From: Rhodothermaeota bacterium MED-G19 | Lineage (GTDB): Bacteria; Bacteroidota; Bacteroidia; Cytophagales; MED-G16 | Length of the DNA: 35,841 nt | Direction: 5' to 3' | Assembly (NCBI GenBank): GCA_002457315.1 | Contig: NTKI01000015.1 | Span: 1 to 35,841, forward strand | Shown here: one piece after another, positions 1 to 8,088 of the stretch | Layout of the letters: every line of letters starts with the position of its first letter | Numbering within the stretch: the first letter of the stretch is position 1 | Notes under the pieces: model-generated | Database searches by the model: none | What the model saw: the letters and a program-made list of their open reading frames with translations, nothing else | What the model was told of the DNA's origin: nothing | Made by a program: the position numbers and the translations under genes

Positions 1-337
1 ATTTAAACTCATCACCTCTATTAATTAAAGTTCGAAATGATGCATTAGATCTATCTTTGTCAGATGCCCAAACTAAAAGATACTCTCCTGGCAGAATTGT
101 GATATCTGGAAATTTCCATTTTGTCGGATCATCGTCTTTATCTGAAATTGTCCAATTATTTAGTGAAACTGGTGAATCACCATAGTTAAATAATTCAAAC
201 CAATCAGGAGTATCACCATCTTCATCCATAAAAATAGAGTTAGAAGACATCGCCTCATTTATTCTTACTGACTGAGCAAAAGAAAAGAAGCCAAAGAAAA
301 TAAAGCTTAATGATATTAGAAAAAATTTTTTTATCAT
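1..337 (-). CDS. Lamin-tail-domain (LTD) exported protein, C-terminal part cut off by window edge
   Basis: An open frame reads from ATG at 337-335 off the left edge, giving 112 residues. Residues 1-22 are a clear signal peptide (MIKKFF, a hydrophobic stretch, then SFAQ). The rest matches the start of a lamin-tail domain: RINEAMSSN, then DGDTPDWFELFNYG, LNNWTISD and a GEYLLVWAS strand. In Bacteroidota such domains often precede a CotH-type kinase or other secreted module, but that part lies outside the window, so the full function is unknown. It lies 84 bases downstream of the DUF2911 gene on the same strand and may be co-transcribed with it. A second LTD protein is encoded at 18773-19291. The exported LTD call is firm; anything beyond that is not visible. 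Confidence 0.8.
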   Translation of the reverse strand, partial: MIKKFFLISLSFIFFGFFSFAQSVRINEAMSSNSIFMDEDGDTPDWFELFNYGDSPVSLNNWTISDKDDDPTKWKFPDITILPGEYLLVWASDKDRSNASFRTLINRGDEFK

Positions 338-421
338 TTATTTCATCTATTGAAAGAAACAAAAGTAAAATAAAAAAAATATTACTTGATGAAAATGATA
401 GGAAAAGAATGAGTAAAAAAA

Positions 422-1273
422 CTACTTCTTAGACCATTCCTTTATTGAGTCATTATTCATTTTTACATAATCTTGATTATCAGCTTTAACAGATAATTCC
501 AAAGATTTCTTAGCAACATTTACAGCATCTTTGTAGTTACCATTAGCAGCCATAATAAGTGATTGCTGTCTAAGCTGATAAAACTTAGGGTTTTCAGTCA
601 TCTCCATTGCCTTATTAATCCATTCAAGAGCAACATCTAATTTGATATTTTCTTGCCTGTAGTATACAGCGGAAGCATAATAATCAGAAGCTTTTGGAGA
701 ACCGCTCATTACTGACTCAATATTGGAGTCAACCATCATTCTAGTAGGCACATCTATCGTAACTTTAATATATCTGTCACCCCAGGCTATAACCAAATTT
801 GCATCATTATTTGAAATATTATTAAGAGAAATAGTGAAGGTTTCTAATTCTTTTTCAGAATTTAAGTGATGGGAATTATGTCTTGATTTGTGTACAATTT
901 TTTTGTTATCCCAATCTTGAGGAACACCCCACAAATCAGAATCAGAGTATAAGATAAAATCCCAATAATCCTCATTTGGTATCGAAAAAATTGAATAGAT
1001 GCCTTTATTTATCTTTTCTTCTCCAATTTCTACATCAGTTGAAAAACTGATTGTTGAATTACTATTTGCACCTGTTCTCCATAACTCACCAAACGGAACT
1101 AAGTTCCCAAAAATAACCCTTCCTCTCTTCGATGGTCTATTATAGTTAATTTCTATATCTGTCAACCCAACCATCTGTTCTAATTTCGAACTTGGACTTG
1201 GTTGAGGTGTCTGAATTTGAGAAAACCCTGAAAAAGTTAAGAAAAGAAGAAATATTATAGTAAATGCTCTCAT
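422..1273 (-). CDS. DUF2911 domain protein with C-terminal TPR-like helices
   Basis: 283 residues. A signal peptide ends near residue 18 (FSGFSQ). Residues about 20-175 match DUF2911, a Bacteroidota family of secreted proteins of unknown function; its hallmarks are visible (PQPSPSSKLEQMVG, INYNRPSKRGR, IFGNLVPFGELWRTGAN, then KGIYSIFSIP). Residues about 195-275 form helical pairs of TPR type (YYRQENIKLDVALEWINKAM, then GNYKDAVNVAKKSLEL). Some DUF2911 proteins lack the TPR part. The start is ATG at 1273, divergent from the helicase across a 95-base spacer. Probable periplasmic location; no enzymatic function can be assigned. Confidence 0.88.
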   Translation of the reverse strand: MRAFTIIFLLFLTFSGFSQIQTPQPSPSSKLEQMVGLTDIEINYNRPSKRGRVIFGNLVPFGELWRTGANSNSTISFSTDVEIGEEKINKGIYSIFSIPNEDYWDFILYSDSDLWGVPQDWDNKKIVHKSRHNSHHLNSEKELETFTISLNNISNNDANLVIAWGDRYIKVTIDVPTRMMVDSNIESVMSGSPKASDYYASAVYYRQENIKLDVALEWINKAMEMTENPKFYQLRQQSLIMAANGNYKDAVNVAKKSLELSVKADNQDYVKMNNDSIKEWSKK

Positions 1274-1297
1274 GATTTATATTTAGTTTTTTTTTAA

Positions 1298-1305
1298 CAA
1301 ATTTA
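1298..1305 (-). promoter_or_regulatory. Candidate -7 box (TAnnTTTG) for the DUF2911 gene
   Basis: The minus strand reads TAAATTTG, matching the Bacteroidota -7 consensus TAnnTTTG, about 25 bases upstream of the DUF2911 ATG. I could not find a matching -33 TTG at the usual spacing, and the region is very AT-rich, so this is only a candidate. Confidence 0.3.
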
Positions 1306-1344
1306 ATAAATACTTTTTTTATTAACATTAGAAATTTAAAGGAC

Positions 1345-1352
1345 TAGGTTTG
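1345..1352 (+). promoter_or_regulatory. Candidate -7 box (TAnnTTTG) for the DEAD-box helicase
   Basis: The plus strand reads TAGGTTTG, matching TAnnTTTG. Transcription would start near 1358-1360, so the TTG at 1360 would be essentially leaderless, whereas ATG at 1369 would have a leader of about ten bases. This is one reason for preferring the ATG. No good -33 element is seen. Confidence 0.35.
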
Positions 1353-1368
1353 CAAAAAATTGAAAAGA

Positions 1369-3072
1369 ATGAAATTCTCTGAAATCAAGTTAAATAAAAA
1401 CATACTGAAATCTCTTAAAGAACTAGATTTCAAAGAAGCTACCCCAGTTCAAGAGCAAGCAATTCCATTTCTTCTAGAAAAAAATCAAGATTTAATTTCA
1501 TTAGCCCAGACAGGAACTGGAAAGACAGCAGCTTTTGGTCTTCCTTTAATTAATAAAGTTGATGTGAAAAAGAAAAGACCTCAGTCAATAATCTTATGTC
1601 CAACTAGAGAATTATGTCTTCAGATATCTAAAGACCTCAATCTATTTGCAAGTAATATTAAAGACATTAGAATCACACCAATATATGGTGGATCTGACAT
1701 CAGAAAACAGATGAGAGAGTTGAAGATGGGAAGCCATATTGTAGTTGGCACACCAGGAAGAGTATTAGATTTATTAAAAAGGAAAAACTTAGAATTAAAC
1801 AAAATAGAAAGTGTGGTGTTAGATGAAGCTGATGAGATGCTAAATATGGGATTTAAAGAAGATATCGACTCTATTCTTGAAGGAACTAACTCAAAAAAAC
1901 AGATCCTACTATTCTCTGCTACAATGCCAAAAGAAGTTCTTAAAATTTCTAAAAACTACATGAATAAACCTAAAAAGATTGAAGTTGATTCTGCCAATGA
2001 AGGAGTTAAAGATTTAGAACATAATTACTACCTAGTAGTAAATTTAAGAGATAAGTATCAAGTACTTAGAAGAATATGTGATATGAATCCTAATATATAT
2101 GGAATAGTATTTTGTAGGACTAGAAGGGAGTGCAAAGATATATCGAATAAGTTGGTACAAGACGGATACAATGCTGACTCACTTAATGGAGACCTTTCAC
2201 AGCCACAGAGAGACCATGTAATGAATAGATTTAGAGAAAAACACATACAACTTCTCGTTGCTACAGATGTAGCTGCAAGAGGCTTAGATGTTAATGATTT
2301 ATCTCACGTTATAAATTATAATCTACCTGACGAGAATCAGATATATATACACAGATCAGGAAGAACAGGAAGAGCTGGGAAAAAAGGGATATCTATTATC
2401 ATAAGTTCAAATAGAGATAGAAGGAAAATTAAGTCATTAGAAAAAACAATTAACAAGGAAATTATAAAAAAGGAAATACCTAAAGGGAATGATATTTGTG
2501 AAGCACAGCTAATGAATTTAATAGATAGAATAGTTAACTCAGAAGTAAATAAAGATATAGAAAAGTTTATCCCATCAATAATGGATAAAATATCTCATCT
2601 TAACAGAGAAGATTTGCTAAAACAACTTGTTTCACTTGAATTCAGTAGGTTTTTATCGTTTTATAATAACGTCTCAGATATAAGTTCTGAGGAAAGGAAA
2701 AGAAATTCAAATGGTAGAAAAGCTGAGAAAGGATTCTCTAGATTTTTTATTAACCTAGGAAAAAAACATGACCTGAGACCACAAAATTTAATTGGAATAA
2801 TAAATGATTACACTAAGAATAAAGATATCTCTATAGGTAAAATTGATATTATGCAAGGTTTCTCATTCTTTGAAGTACCAACTAATTATGAGAAAGAAAT
2901 ACTTTCTAACCTAAAAAAATTTATGTGGAATAACTACAAATGTGGTGTAGAGTTATCAAAAGCAATTAGTGAGAATTCTAATTCAAGAAATAGGGATAAA
3001 CCAAGAAAAGGATTCAGAAAGGGAGGAAAAAGAACAAAACCTAGAAAATCATTCAGAAGAAAAAGGAGATAA
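1369..3072 (+). CDS. deaD: DEAD-box ATP-dependent RNA helicase with DbpA-type RNA-binding domain
   Basis: 567 residues from ATG 1369; an in-frame TTG lies three codons upstream at 1360. ATP-dependent RNA unwinding, probably in ribosome assembly or cold adaptation. All core motifs are present: Q motif (ATPVQEQAIP), Walker A AQTGTGKT at about 46-53, PTREL, TPGR, DEAD at 152-155, SAT at 183-185, ARGLDV and HRSGRTGRAG. Residues about 455-532 match the DbpA/CsdA RNA-binding domain (FFINLGKKHDLRPQNLIGII, then a GFSFFEVP strand). The last 30 residues are a lysine/arginine-rich tail that would add nonspecific RNA affinity. This architecture fits DeaD/CsdA better than the shorter RhlE type. It is monocistronic, divergent from DUF2911 and convergent with the rhodanese-thioredoxin gene. 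The family call is very secure; the deaD symbol is by architecture only. Confidence 0.93.
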   Translation: MKFSEIKLNKNILKSLKELDFKEATPVQEQAIPFLLEKNQDLISLAQTGTGKTAAFGLPLINKVDVKKKRPQSIILCPTRELCLQISKDLNLFASNIKDIRITPIYGGSDIRKQMRELKMGSHIVVGTPGRVLDLLKRKNLELNKIESVVLDEADEMLNMGFKEDIDSILEGTNSKKQILLFSATMPKEVLKISKNYMNKPKKIEVDSANEGVKDLEHNYYLVVNLRDKYQVLRRICDMNPNIYGIVFCRTRRECKDISNKLVQDGYNADSLNGDLSQPQRDHVMNRFREKHIQLLVATDVAARGLDVNDLSHVINYNLPDENQIYIHRSGRTGRAGKKGISIIISSNRDRRKIKSLEKTINKEIIKKEIPKGNDICEAQLMNLIDRIVNSEVNKDIEKFIPSIMDKISHLNREDLLKQLVSLEFSRFLSFYNNVSDISSEERKRNSNGRKAEKGFSRFFINLGKKHDLRPQNLIGIINDYTKNKDISIGKIDIMQGFSFFEVPTNYEKEILSNLKKFMWNNYKCGVELSKAISENSNSRNRDKPRKGFRKGGKRTKPRKSFRRKRR

Positions 3073-3123
3073 TTAAACTCTCATTCATCATCTCAACCTA
3101 ATAATTTATTTGAAAATTTAGAA

Positions 3124-3852
3124 TTACAAATATTTTTTTATTTGAGTTTCAATTGTGTTCTTATCACTAAAGCCATCCTGTGACCATAATAATTGATTAT
3201 CATAATAGATTTGAATTACAGGTAATCCTTGAACTCCTAGACTCTTAACTAGAGGTAGATTTTGATCATAATCTATTCTAATAAACTTAAGTTTATCACT
3301 ATATTTTTCAGATAAATCATCTAGAAAAGGTTCCATAACCTTACATGGCGCACACCATTTAGCAAAGTAATCAACCATAACAATCTTGTCAGAAGTGATT
3401 AGTTCACTAAACTCATTTACTGATAAACTTTTTTCATGATCAACTTTAATTATTGACTCAGGATAATTATTTTTTCTCCATTCAAGTATTCCCCCGTCAA
3501 GTTCATATGAGTTTTTAAATCCCATTCCACTTATTTTATCTAAAGCTTTAGCACTTCTACCTCCACTCAAACAATAAATAAATACGGGTCTTTCTCTACT
3601 TAAAATTTCTACCTGAGACTCAAAATTCTCATCGAACCAGTTTATATTCAAAGCATTTCTAAGGTGCCCTTTACTGAATTCCTCAGGGGTTCGTACATCA
3701 ATTATTATAGAAGAATTATCATCAACTAGTTTAGTATAAAAATCTTCAGCAGAAACTCTCTGACTAGAAATATCATTACAAGCTATTAAAGATATAAATG
3801 ATACTAATAAAAAAATTGACAATAAGGTCTTGTTAAATTGACACCCTCTCAT
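3124..3852 (-). CDS. Lipoprotein with fused rhodanese and thioredoxin domains
   Basis: 242 residues. A lipoprotein signal ends in LIAC, lipid-modified at Cys25. Residues about 35-132 are a rhodanese-like domain with the DVRTPEEF motif and a CLSGGRS active-site loop (Cys94). Residues about 143-242 are a thioredoxin fold with the WCAPC redox motif (Cys167, Cys170) and the cis-proline segment GLPVIQIY. Expected location is the periplasm, lipid-anchored. The likely role is thiol-disulfide or sulfane-sulfur chemistry, with the thioredoxin part perhaps reducing persulfide formed on the rhodanese cysteine; that coupling is inferred from the fusion. It is separated from the upstream gene by a terminator at 3881-3909, so it probably has its own promoter. 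Confidence 0.9.
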   Translation of the reverse strand: MRGCQFNKTLLSIFLLVSFISLIACNDISSQRVSAEDFYTKLVDDNSSIIIDVRTPEEFSKGHLRNALNINWFDENFESQVEILSRERPVFIYCLSGGRSAKALDKISGMGFKNSYELDGGILEWRKNNYPESIIKVDHEKSLSVNEFSELITSDKIVMVDYFAKWCAPCKVMEPFLDDLSEKYSDKLKFIRIDYDQNLPLVKSLGVQGLPVIQIYYDNQLLWSQDGFSDKNTIETQIKKYL

Positions 3853-3880
3853 TAGAAAAATTTTATTGTAAATAAATTAT

Positions 3881-3909
3881 AAAAAGGGGATTTATCAACT
3901 AAATCCCCT
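3881..3909 (-). terminator. Rho-independent terminator after the NTF2-ABM lipoprotein gene
   Basis: A perfect 9-bp stem (AGGGGATTT at 3885-3893 pairing with AAATCCCCT at 3901-3909) has a 7-base loop and, on the minus strand, is followed by a T-run at 3885-3881. It lies 13 bases past the stop of the gene at 3923-4711 and ends that transcription unit. Confidence 0.85.
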
Positions 3910-3922
3910 AAATGTTAAACTC

Positions 3923-4711
3923 TTAATAAGATGAATAATTTGAATTAGTATGCGCTAATACCAAACCATTTTCACCACCCTCCATAAGTGGAGTCATTTT
4001 CTCAACTATTTTATATTGATCAGAGTTCATTCTCCAATCTAAATATCTAAGATAATGATCATTAGTGGCCCAGTTAGATACTATCCAAGCTGTATTTGAC
4101 TCTTCATTATAAACCATCTCGGCAGAGATACAACCATCATATGCTCTAGTAGCAGGTAATCCTCCCTCACTGTTTAAAATTTCTATCATATCAGAAGCTT
4201 TTCCTTTCTTAATATTTACCTGAGCAAATATTAAATTCTTAGGATAAACCGCATCATACATTCCGCCAAAATCAAAGAAATCACCTTGAACAATTACTTT
4301 ACCATCATTGTCAAAGTTAAAGTACCAGTAACCATTAAGGTCTATTTCTTTTCCAGTCGCAGAATTCTTCCCAGTCCAGTTTCCATAAGTTCTAACACTA
4401 CCATCTAGTTTACCTAAAGAATCAGTCCCAGGCAGCCAGTTATTAGCAGTATATTGTATATCTTCAAATCCATCATGATATGCTTTAAGCATAGACTTAT
4501 AACCCTCATAATCATTTGAAGATGATCCATAGATAGGTGAAATTGACTCAATATCTTTACTAACTAATGCTAGCTGAGCTTCTAAATCCTCTTCTCCATG
4601 TAATTGAAATAATTTCTTTGCAGTAGCTAAATTTCTATCGTAGTCTGGATGATTAGACTGACATGAAATAAAGAAAACAGAAAAAATTATTACGTTGAGT
4701 AAATTTTTCAT
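3923..4711 (-). CDS. Lipoprotein with NTF2/SnoaL-like and ABM-like domains
   Basis: 262 residues with a lipoprotein signal (FFISC, Cys17). Residues about 25-150 look like an NTF2/SnoaL-like cone fold (YEGYKSMLKAYHDGFEDIQY, then TGKEIDLNGYWYFNFDNDGK and GDFFDFGGM). Residues about 160-255 resemble an antibiotic-biosynthesis-monooxygenase-type ferredoxin-like domain (IFAQVNIKKGKASDMIEILN, then AYDGCISAEMVYNEESN and ISNWAT strands). Neither domain shows a diagnostic catalytic residue, so no reaction is proposed. The NTF2 part is related to the lipoprotein at 30851-31381 (shared TGK-SGKT/ATGKE and GKIV elements). It is the last gene of a run with DUF1080 and a free-standing ABM-fold protein. Confidence 0.7.
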   Translation of the reverse strand: MKNLLNVIIFSVFFISCQSNHPDYDRNLATAKKLFQLHGEEDLEAQLALVSKDIESISPIYGSSSNDYEGYKSMLKAYHDGFEDIQYTANNWLPGTDSLGKLDGSVRTYGNWTGKNSATGKEIDLNGYWYFNFDNDGKVIVQGDFFDFGGMYDAVYPKNLIFAQVNIKKGKASDMIEILNSEGGLPATRAYDGCISAEMVYNEESNTAWIVSNWATNDHYLRYLDWRMNSDQYKIVEKMTPLMEGGENGLVLAHTNSNYSSY

Positions 4712-4756
4712 ATTTAATATTTATTTATTTAAATGTTTCTTGTAAGTTAAAAAAAA

Positions 4757-5512
4757 TTATTTGAGTTCTTTAATCTTAATCTCTCTAAACTCAACAGGAT
4801 GGCCCTCAGATTGTAAAGAAATATATCCTTCATCTAATATTTCATCTAACCTGCTTAAATAGTTTTCAGGTATCTCACCTCCACCTACTCTTAAATTAGC
4901 ATACGTAAGTACCGTATCTCCTTCTACAAGATGATGAATTATAGAATCAGAATACACAATTACTTCTACATTTACCCATTCATCATTGTTGTATGTTTCT
5001 GACGAAGAATTAATACAATGATATTCAGCTTTTATTCCATTAATATCAACATCTGTTCCTGGTGTGCAAATATTAGCTGTACTTCTATCACCATCACCTA
5101 ATCCGCCTAGAAGTTGAGCTTCGGCACTAACAGGAAATTCTTGATCAATCAACATTGTACTAGGGTGTTGACAGTGGAGCATAATACCACTATTTTTTAT
5201 TGACCAACCCGGAGCGCCATTTAAATGAGAACCACTAAACTTATAATCCAGACTCAAGTGGTAATTTTTAAACTTTTTTTTAGTATAAAATATATGACCG
5301 AATTTATCATCAAAATTTTCATAATTTTCATAAGAAACTTTTAATGAACCATCTTTAACTTTAAATGTGTTATTATGATTATCCCCTAATTGATGATTCC
5401 TGATTTTAATTTCCCAGCCATCTAAATTCTTTCCATTGAATAGATATTCCCAATTATTGTCATTATAGTCCATTAATATTGAAAGAAAGAATGTAGAAAT
5501 TATATATATCAT
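4757..5512 (-). CDS. DUF1080 / 3-keto-disaccharide hydrolase-like protein
   Basis: 251 residues forming a concanavalin-like beta-sandwich of the DUF1080 family: WEYLFNGKNLDGWEI at the start, the central NSGIMLHCQ strand, EAQLLGG, WVNVEVIVYSD and the terminal GYISLQSEGHPVEFREIKI. The family includes enzymes hydrolysing 3-keto-glycosides, and many members are secreted. The N-terminus is short and hydrophobic (residues 2-14), but there is no clear cleavage site or lipobox, so export is uncertain. Its ATG overlaps the stop codon of the ABM-fold gene by one base (TAATG), indicating translational coupling. The substrate is unknown; the nearby sulfatase suggests carbohydrate work. Confidence 0.85.
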   Translation of the reverse strand: MIYIISTFFLSILMDYNDNNWEYLFNGKNLDGWEIKIRNHQLGDNHNNTFKVKDGSLKVSYENYENFDDKFGHIFYTKKKFKNYHLSLDYKFSGSHLNGAPGWSIKNSGIMLHCQHPSTMLIDQEFPVSAEAQLLGGLGDGDRSTANICTPGTDVDINGIKAEYHCINSSSETYNNDEWVNVEVIVYSDSIIHHLVEGDTVLTYANLRVGGGEIPENYLSRLDEILDEGYISLQSEGHPVEFREIKIKELK

Positions 5513-5823
5513 TAATTTAATTTATAATCATTCTGAAGTATAGAAAACAGCATTTTATACATTTTATACCAATTTTTTCCTTCGCTTTTAGCTACTTTAT
5601 GTAATGCGTTATTTTTCCACACATTTATTGAATCTTCATCTCTCCAATAAGATAAAAAGATGTTTCTATGTCCATCTCCAAAAACCTCATGACCAAGATA
5701 ACCATCAATTTTCTTTACTTCCTCTAATGTTTTTTTGTCCATGTCTTCATACCCATCAAGGTTTGAAGATTTTTCATAGACAAAAGATGCTATTATTGAT
5801 CCCTTTGGAATAATTGAATTCAT
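5512..5823 (-). CDS. ABM-fold (antibiotic biosynthesis monooxygenase-like) small protein
   Basis: 103 residues with a single ferredoxin-like alpha/beta domain. Its features include GYLGHEVFGDGHRNIFLSYW, then DEDSINVWKNNALHKVAKSE and KNWYKMY, which match the stand-alone ABM family common in Bacteroidota. Such proteins are dimers; some act on quinone-like or haem substrates, many are uncharacterised. There is no signal peptide, so it is cytoplasmic. The stop overlaps the DUF1080 start (TAATG), and it begins 10 bases after the ExbB-like gene, so the three are very likely one transcript. Confidence 0.8.
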   Translation of the reverse strand: MNSIIPKGSIIASFVYEKSSNLDGYEDMDKKTLEEVKKIDGYLGHEVFGDGHRNIFLSYWRDEDSINVWKNNALHKVAKSEGKNWYKMYKMLFSILQNDYKLN

Positions 5824-5833
5824 ATTTACTAAA

Positions 5834-6133
5834 TTATCTAAATAAGTGAAGCACTCTTGATATTACATAAACTAAAAGCCCGTAAAGAGTGCATATTAAT
5901 GCAACTCTTAATCCACCAGCAAGTACAGCTGGAGAAACATTTCCAACCTCTTGAATAGTCATAAAAGCAGAATAAAGCCCAATAAATGAGCCCAAAACTC
6001 CTGAGGATAATGCTAAACTTCCATACGTTTTAAGTTTGTCACTATGAGTATAAAATGATACGCCAACCATCACTAAAAAAATTGTAATTATAGACATAAA
6101 TAATACCCCGCCTTGTAAAAATAATTCTATCAT
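5834..6133 (-). CDS. Small MotA/TolQ/ExbB-like inner-membrane protein
   Basis: 99 residues with three predicted membrane segments (about 5-27, 38-62 and 73-96). The central GSLALSSGVLGSFIGLYSAF segment and the following VGNVSPAVLAGGLRVALICT helix resemble the ion-channel helices of the MotA/TolQ/ExbB family. A standard ExbB has over 200 residues and a large cytoplasmic loop, so this is a minimal form. No ExbD/TolR partner is nearby, so whether it conducts protons is unknown. It sits between the sulfatase and the ABM gene in the same direction. Confidence 0.65.
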   Translation of the reverse strand: MIELFLQGGVLFMSIITIFLVMVGVSFYTHSDKLKTYGSLALSSGVLGSFIGLYSAFMTIQEVGNVSPAVLAGGLRVALICTLYGLLVYVISRVLHLFR

Positions 6134-6198
6134 AATTCTTAATGTTTAATGTTTTTTCTTAACTCAACTTACAATTTAAAATTTAAATTATTAATATT

Positions 6199-7707
6199 TT
6201 AATTTTTAAACCTCTCTAACCAATTTTTCCTCTCATCACTAAAATAATATTCTCTAGATATTACTGGAGGAATATGATGTTCCATTAGCTCTAAGAGAGA
6301 TTCCTTAGGTAAAGGAGTTGGGTCCAAAGGAATAAAATTTTTTAAAAATAAAAGAGTATCATAGTAAGTATCTTCATTAGATAAATTATACCATTCCTCC
6401 TTATCATCCTTGATATTATATAATTCCTGATTTCCATCTACATAATTAATATAATGCCAATCACCCCATCTAACTGAGTAATCTGCAAAGTCATATGTGG
6501 TGATAACTGGTCTTTCAATAAATCTTTTTGGTTCCTTTAAAAGTGGAACTAAGCTATTACCATCCAATTGTTTGTGATTTTTAATTCCTGCTAATTCAAG
6601 TAATGTTGGATATATATCTAATAGAGATGTAAGACTATATACAGTTTCACCATCTGAACTACCTGCAATTAAAGAAGATGAATTTTCAGGAACTTTAATC
6701 ATCAATAATGTTCTTATCACATTTTCCCAAAGAGAAAATTTTCTCCAATGTTTTTTCTCACCTAACTGCCAACCATGATCTGACCAAATTACTACAATGG
6801 TATTATCAGCGTACTTACTTTTTTCTAAATTTTCAAGAAGTTTTCCTATCATAGCATCAGCATAAGATATAGACGCAAGATATCCTCTTATTGCTTCCTT
6901 CCACTTCCCTTGATCTGTAATGTTTTTGTGATAATTCCCACCTCTTGATATTAATTCTTTTGCCCTATCACCTAGATCAGACGTATCATTCTCCAAAATT
7001 TCAGGTAATTGAATTTCATCTATCGGATATAAATCAAAATATTTTTGAGGAACATACCATGGTAAATGAGGCCTATAAATTCCACAAGCTAGAAAAAAAG
7101 GCTTATTATGGTCTTTTTTTAAAAGTGAGGAAATATACTCTACACTTTTATAATCTCCAGTTTCTTCATCTTCAATAGGGATTCCAGACCAGTCAAAAGC
7201 TGAGTACATATACTTAAACGGCTCCATATTAACTGGGGCGTTTTCTGGTATATAATTTTTTGGCATATTTTGCTTTTGTGAAGGATAGTATTCATTCCAA
7301 CTATCAGGATGTATCTGTGAGTAATGATAAATTTTACCCGCTCCTGCTGTAAAGTAACCATTTTGTTTAAATAATTCTGGTAAAGTAGTTGCTTCTGATA
7401 GCTTAGGTACCTTCCTCCAGTCTTGGTAATTAGAATACATTCCAGAATTAAATGTATGTAATCCTGTCATCATAGTTGCTCTTGATGGATTACATCCAGG
7501 ACTTGTACAATAATTTTTAGAAAAGTTTACAGATTTCTTTCTAAAGTCCTCAAGGTTAGGTGTTATAACTTGATTATTTCCACCCAATGGTGTAGTCCAA
7601 TCATTCATGTCATCAATAGATATAAATAATATATTTGGTTTATGATGATGACTTTCATTACATGATATTGAAAATAAAATAAATAATAAACATAGCGTCC
7701 TATTCAT
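6199..7707 (-). CDS. Sulfatase lipoprotein, iduronate-2-sulfatase-like (S1 family)
   Basis: 502 residues with a lipoprotein signal (FSISC, Cys16). The alkaline-phosphatase fold is clear: metal-binding ISIDDMNDW (Asp32, Asp33), the activation motif CNPSR at 72-76 whose Cys is converted to formylglycine, YRPHLPWYVPQKYFDLYP, and the metal-site SDHGWQLGEKKHW segment. The overall pattern resembles iduronate-2-sulfatase-like sulfatases acting on sulfated polysaccharides. A Cys-type sulfatase needs a maturation enzyme, not encoded here. It is probably a surface or periplasmic enzyme removing sulfate esters from algal or animal glycans. The DUF1080 protein nearby is consistent with carbohydrate degradation. 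The sulfatase call is secure; the substrate is inferred. Confidence 0.93.
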   Translation of the reverse strand: MNRTLCLLFILFSISCNESHHHKPNILFISIDDMNDWTTPLGGNNQVITPNLEDFRKKSVNFSKNYCTSPGCNPSRATMMTGLHTFNSGMYSNYQDWRKVPKLSEATTLPELFKQNGYFTAGAGKIYHYSQIHPDSWNEYYPSQKQNMPKNYIPENAPVNMEPFKYMYSAFDWSGIPIEDEETGDYKSVEYISSLLKKDHNKPFFLACGIYRPHLPWYVPQKYFDLYPIDEIQLPEILENDTSDLGDRAKELISRGGNYHKNITDQGKWKEAIRGYLASISYADAMIGKLLENLEKSKYADNTIVVIWSDHGWQLGEKKHWRKFSLWENVIRTLLMIKVPENSSSLIAGSSDGETVYSLTSLLDIYPTLLELAGIKNHKQLDGNSLVPLLKEPKRFIERPVITTYDFADYSVRWGDWHYINYVDGNQELYNIKDDKEEWYNLSNEDTYYDTLLFLKNFIPLDPTPLPKESLLELMEHHIPPVISREYYFSDERKNWLERFKN

Positions 7708-7753
7708 ACTTCTAATCTAAAAATTTTATTATATAAAAGAATTATTAATGCGA

Positions 7754-8086
7754 TTATATTCCAACATATGCCCACCCAATCACTCCTGATTTAAATTTAA
7801 CTTTTACTCTTTTATAATCATCAACTTCATAGCTGTCTGCAAGTAATAATTCATCATGTGTTATTTCAAATAACAGCCCTTCAACTAAGTCTATTTTATT
7901 TCCTGTGTACCTAATGATTGGATGATTGTCATTATGACTTGAATTTATGACTGAATCATCAGTTATTTTAAGTCTCTCAGTTTTATATCCTAATAATTTT
8001 TCTTTTGTACCATTAAGAATTCTACCAAAAGTATCTAATTGCACATTTTTAAATTGTAGAGTACCATAAGAAAATAACTTTTCCAT
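7754..8086 (-). CDS. Gamma-glutamylcyclotransferase-family protein (AIG2-like)
   Basis: 110 residues from ATG 8086. An in-frame TTG two codons upstream (8092) would overlap the preceding stop and is less likely. The family glycine motif is seen as LFSYGTLQ at the N-terminus, and VEGLLFEITHDEL followed by ADSYEVDDYKRV carries the conserved acidic residue (Glu87) expected to act as general acid/base. Family members cyclise gamma-glutamyl compounds to 5-oxoproline and an amine; others work on gamma-glutamylamines, and many are uncharacterised. It lies two bases after the GGT-fold gene stop, so it is almost certainly translated with it. There is no signal peptide; it acts in the cytoplasm. Confidence 0.85.
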   Translation of the reverse strand: MEKLFSYGTLQFKNVQLDTFGRILNGTKEKLLGYKTERLKITDDSVINSSHNDNHPIIRYTGNKIDLVEGLLFEITHDELLLADSYEVDDYKRVKVKFKSGVIGWAYVGI

Positions 8087-8088
8087 AG

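Noticed and set aside
1360-1368. TTG at 1360 as helicase start
   Set aside because: ATG at 1369 fits the family N-terminus (MKFSEIKLNKN) and leaves a short leader after the promoter-like box.
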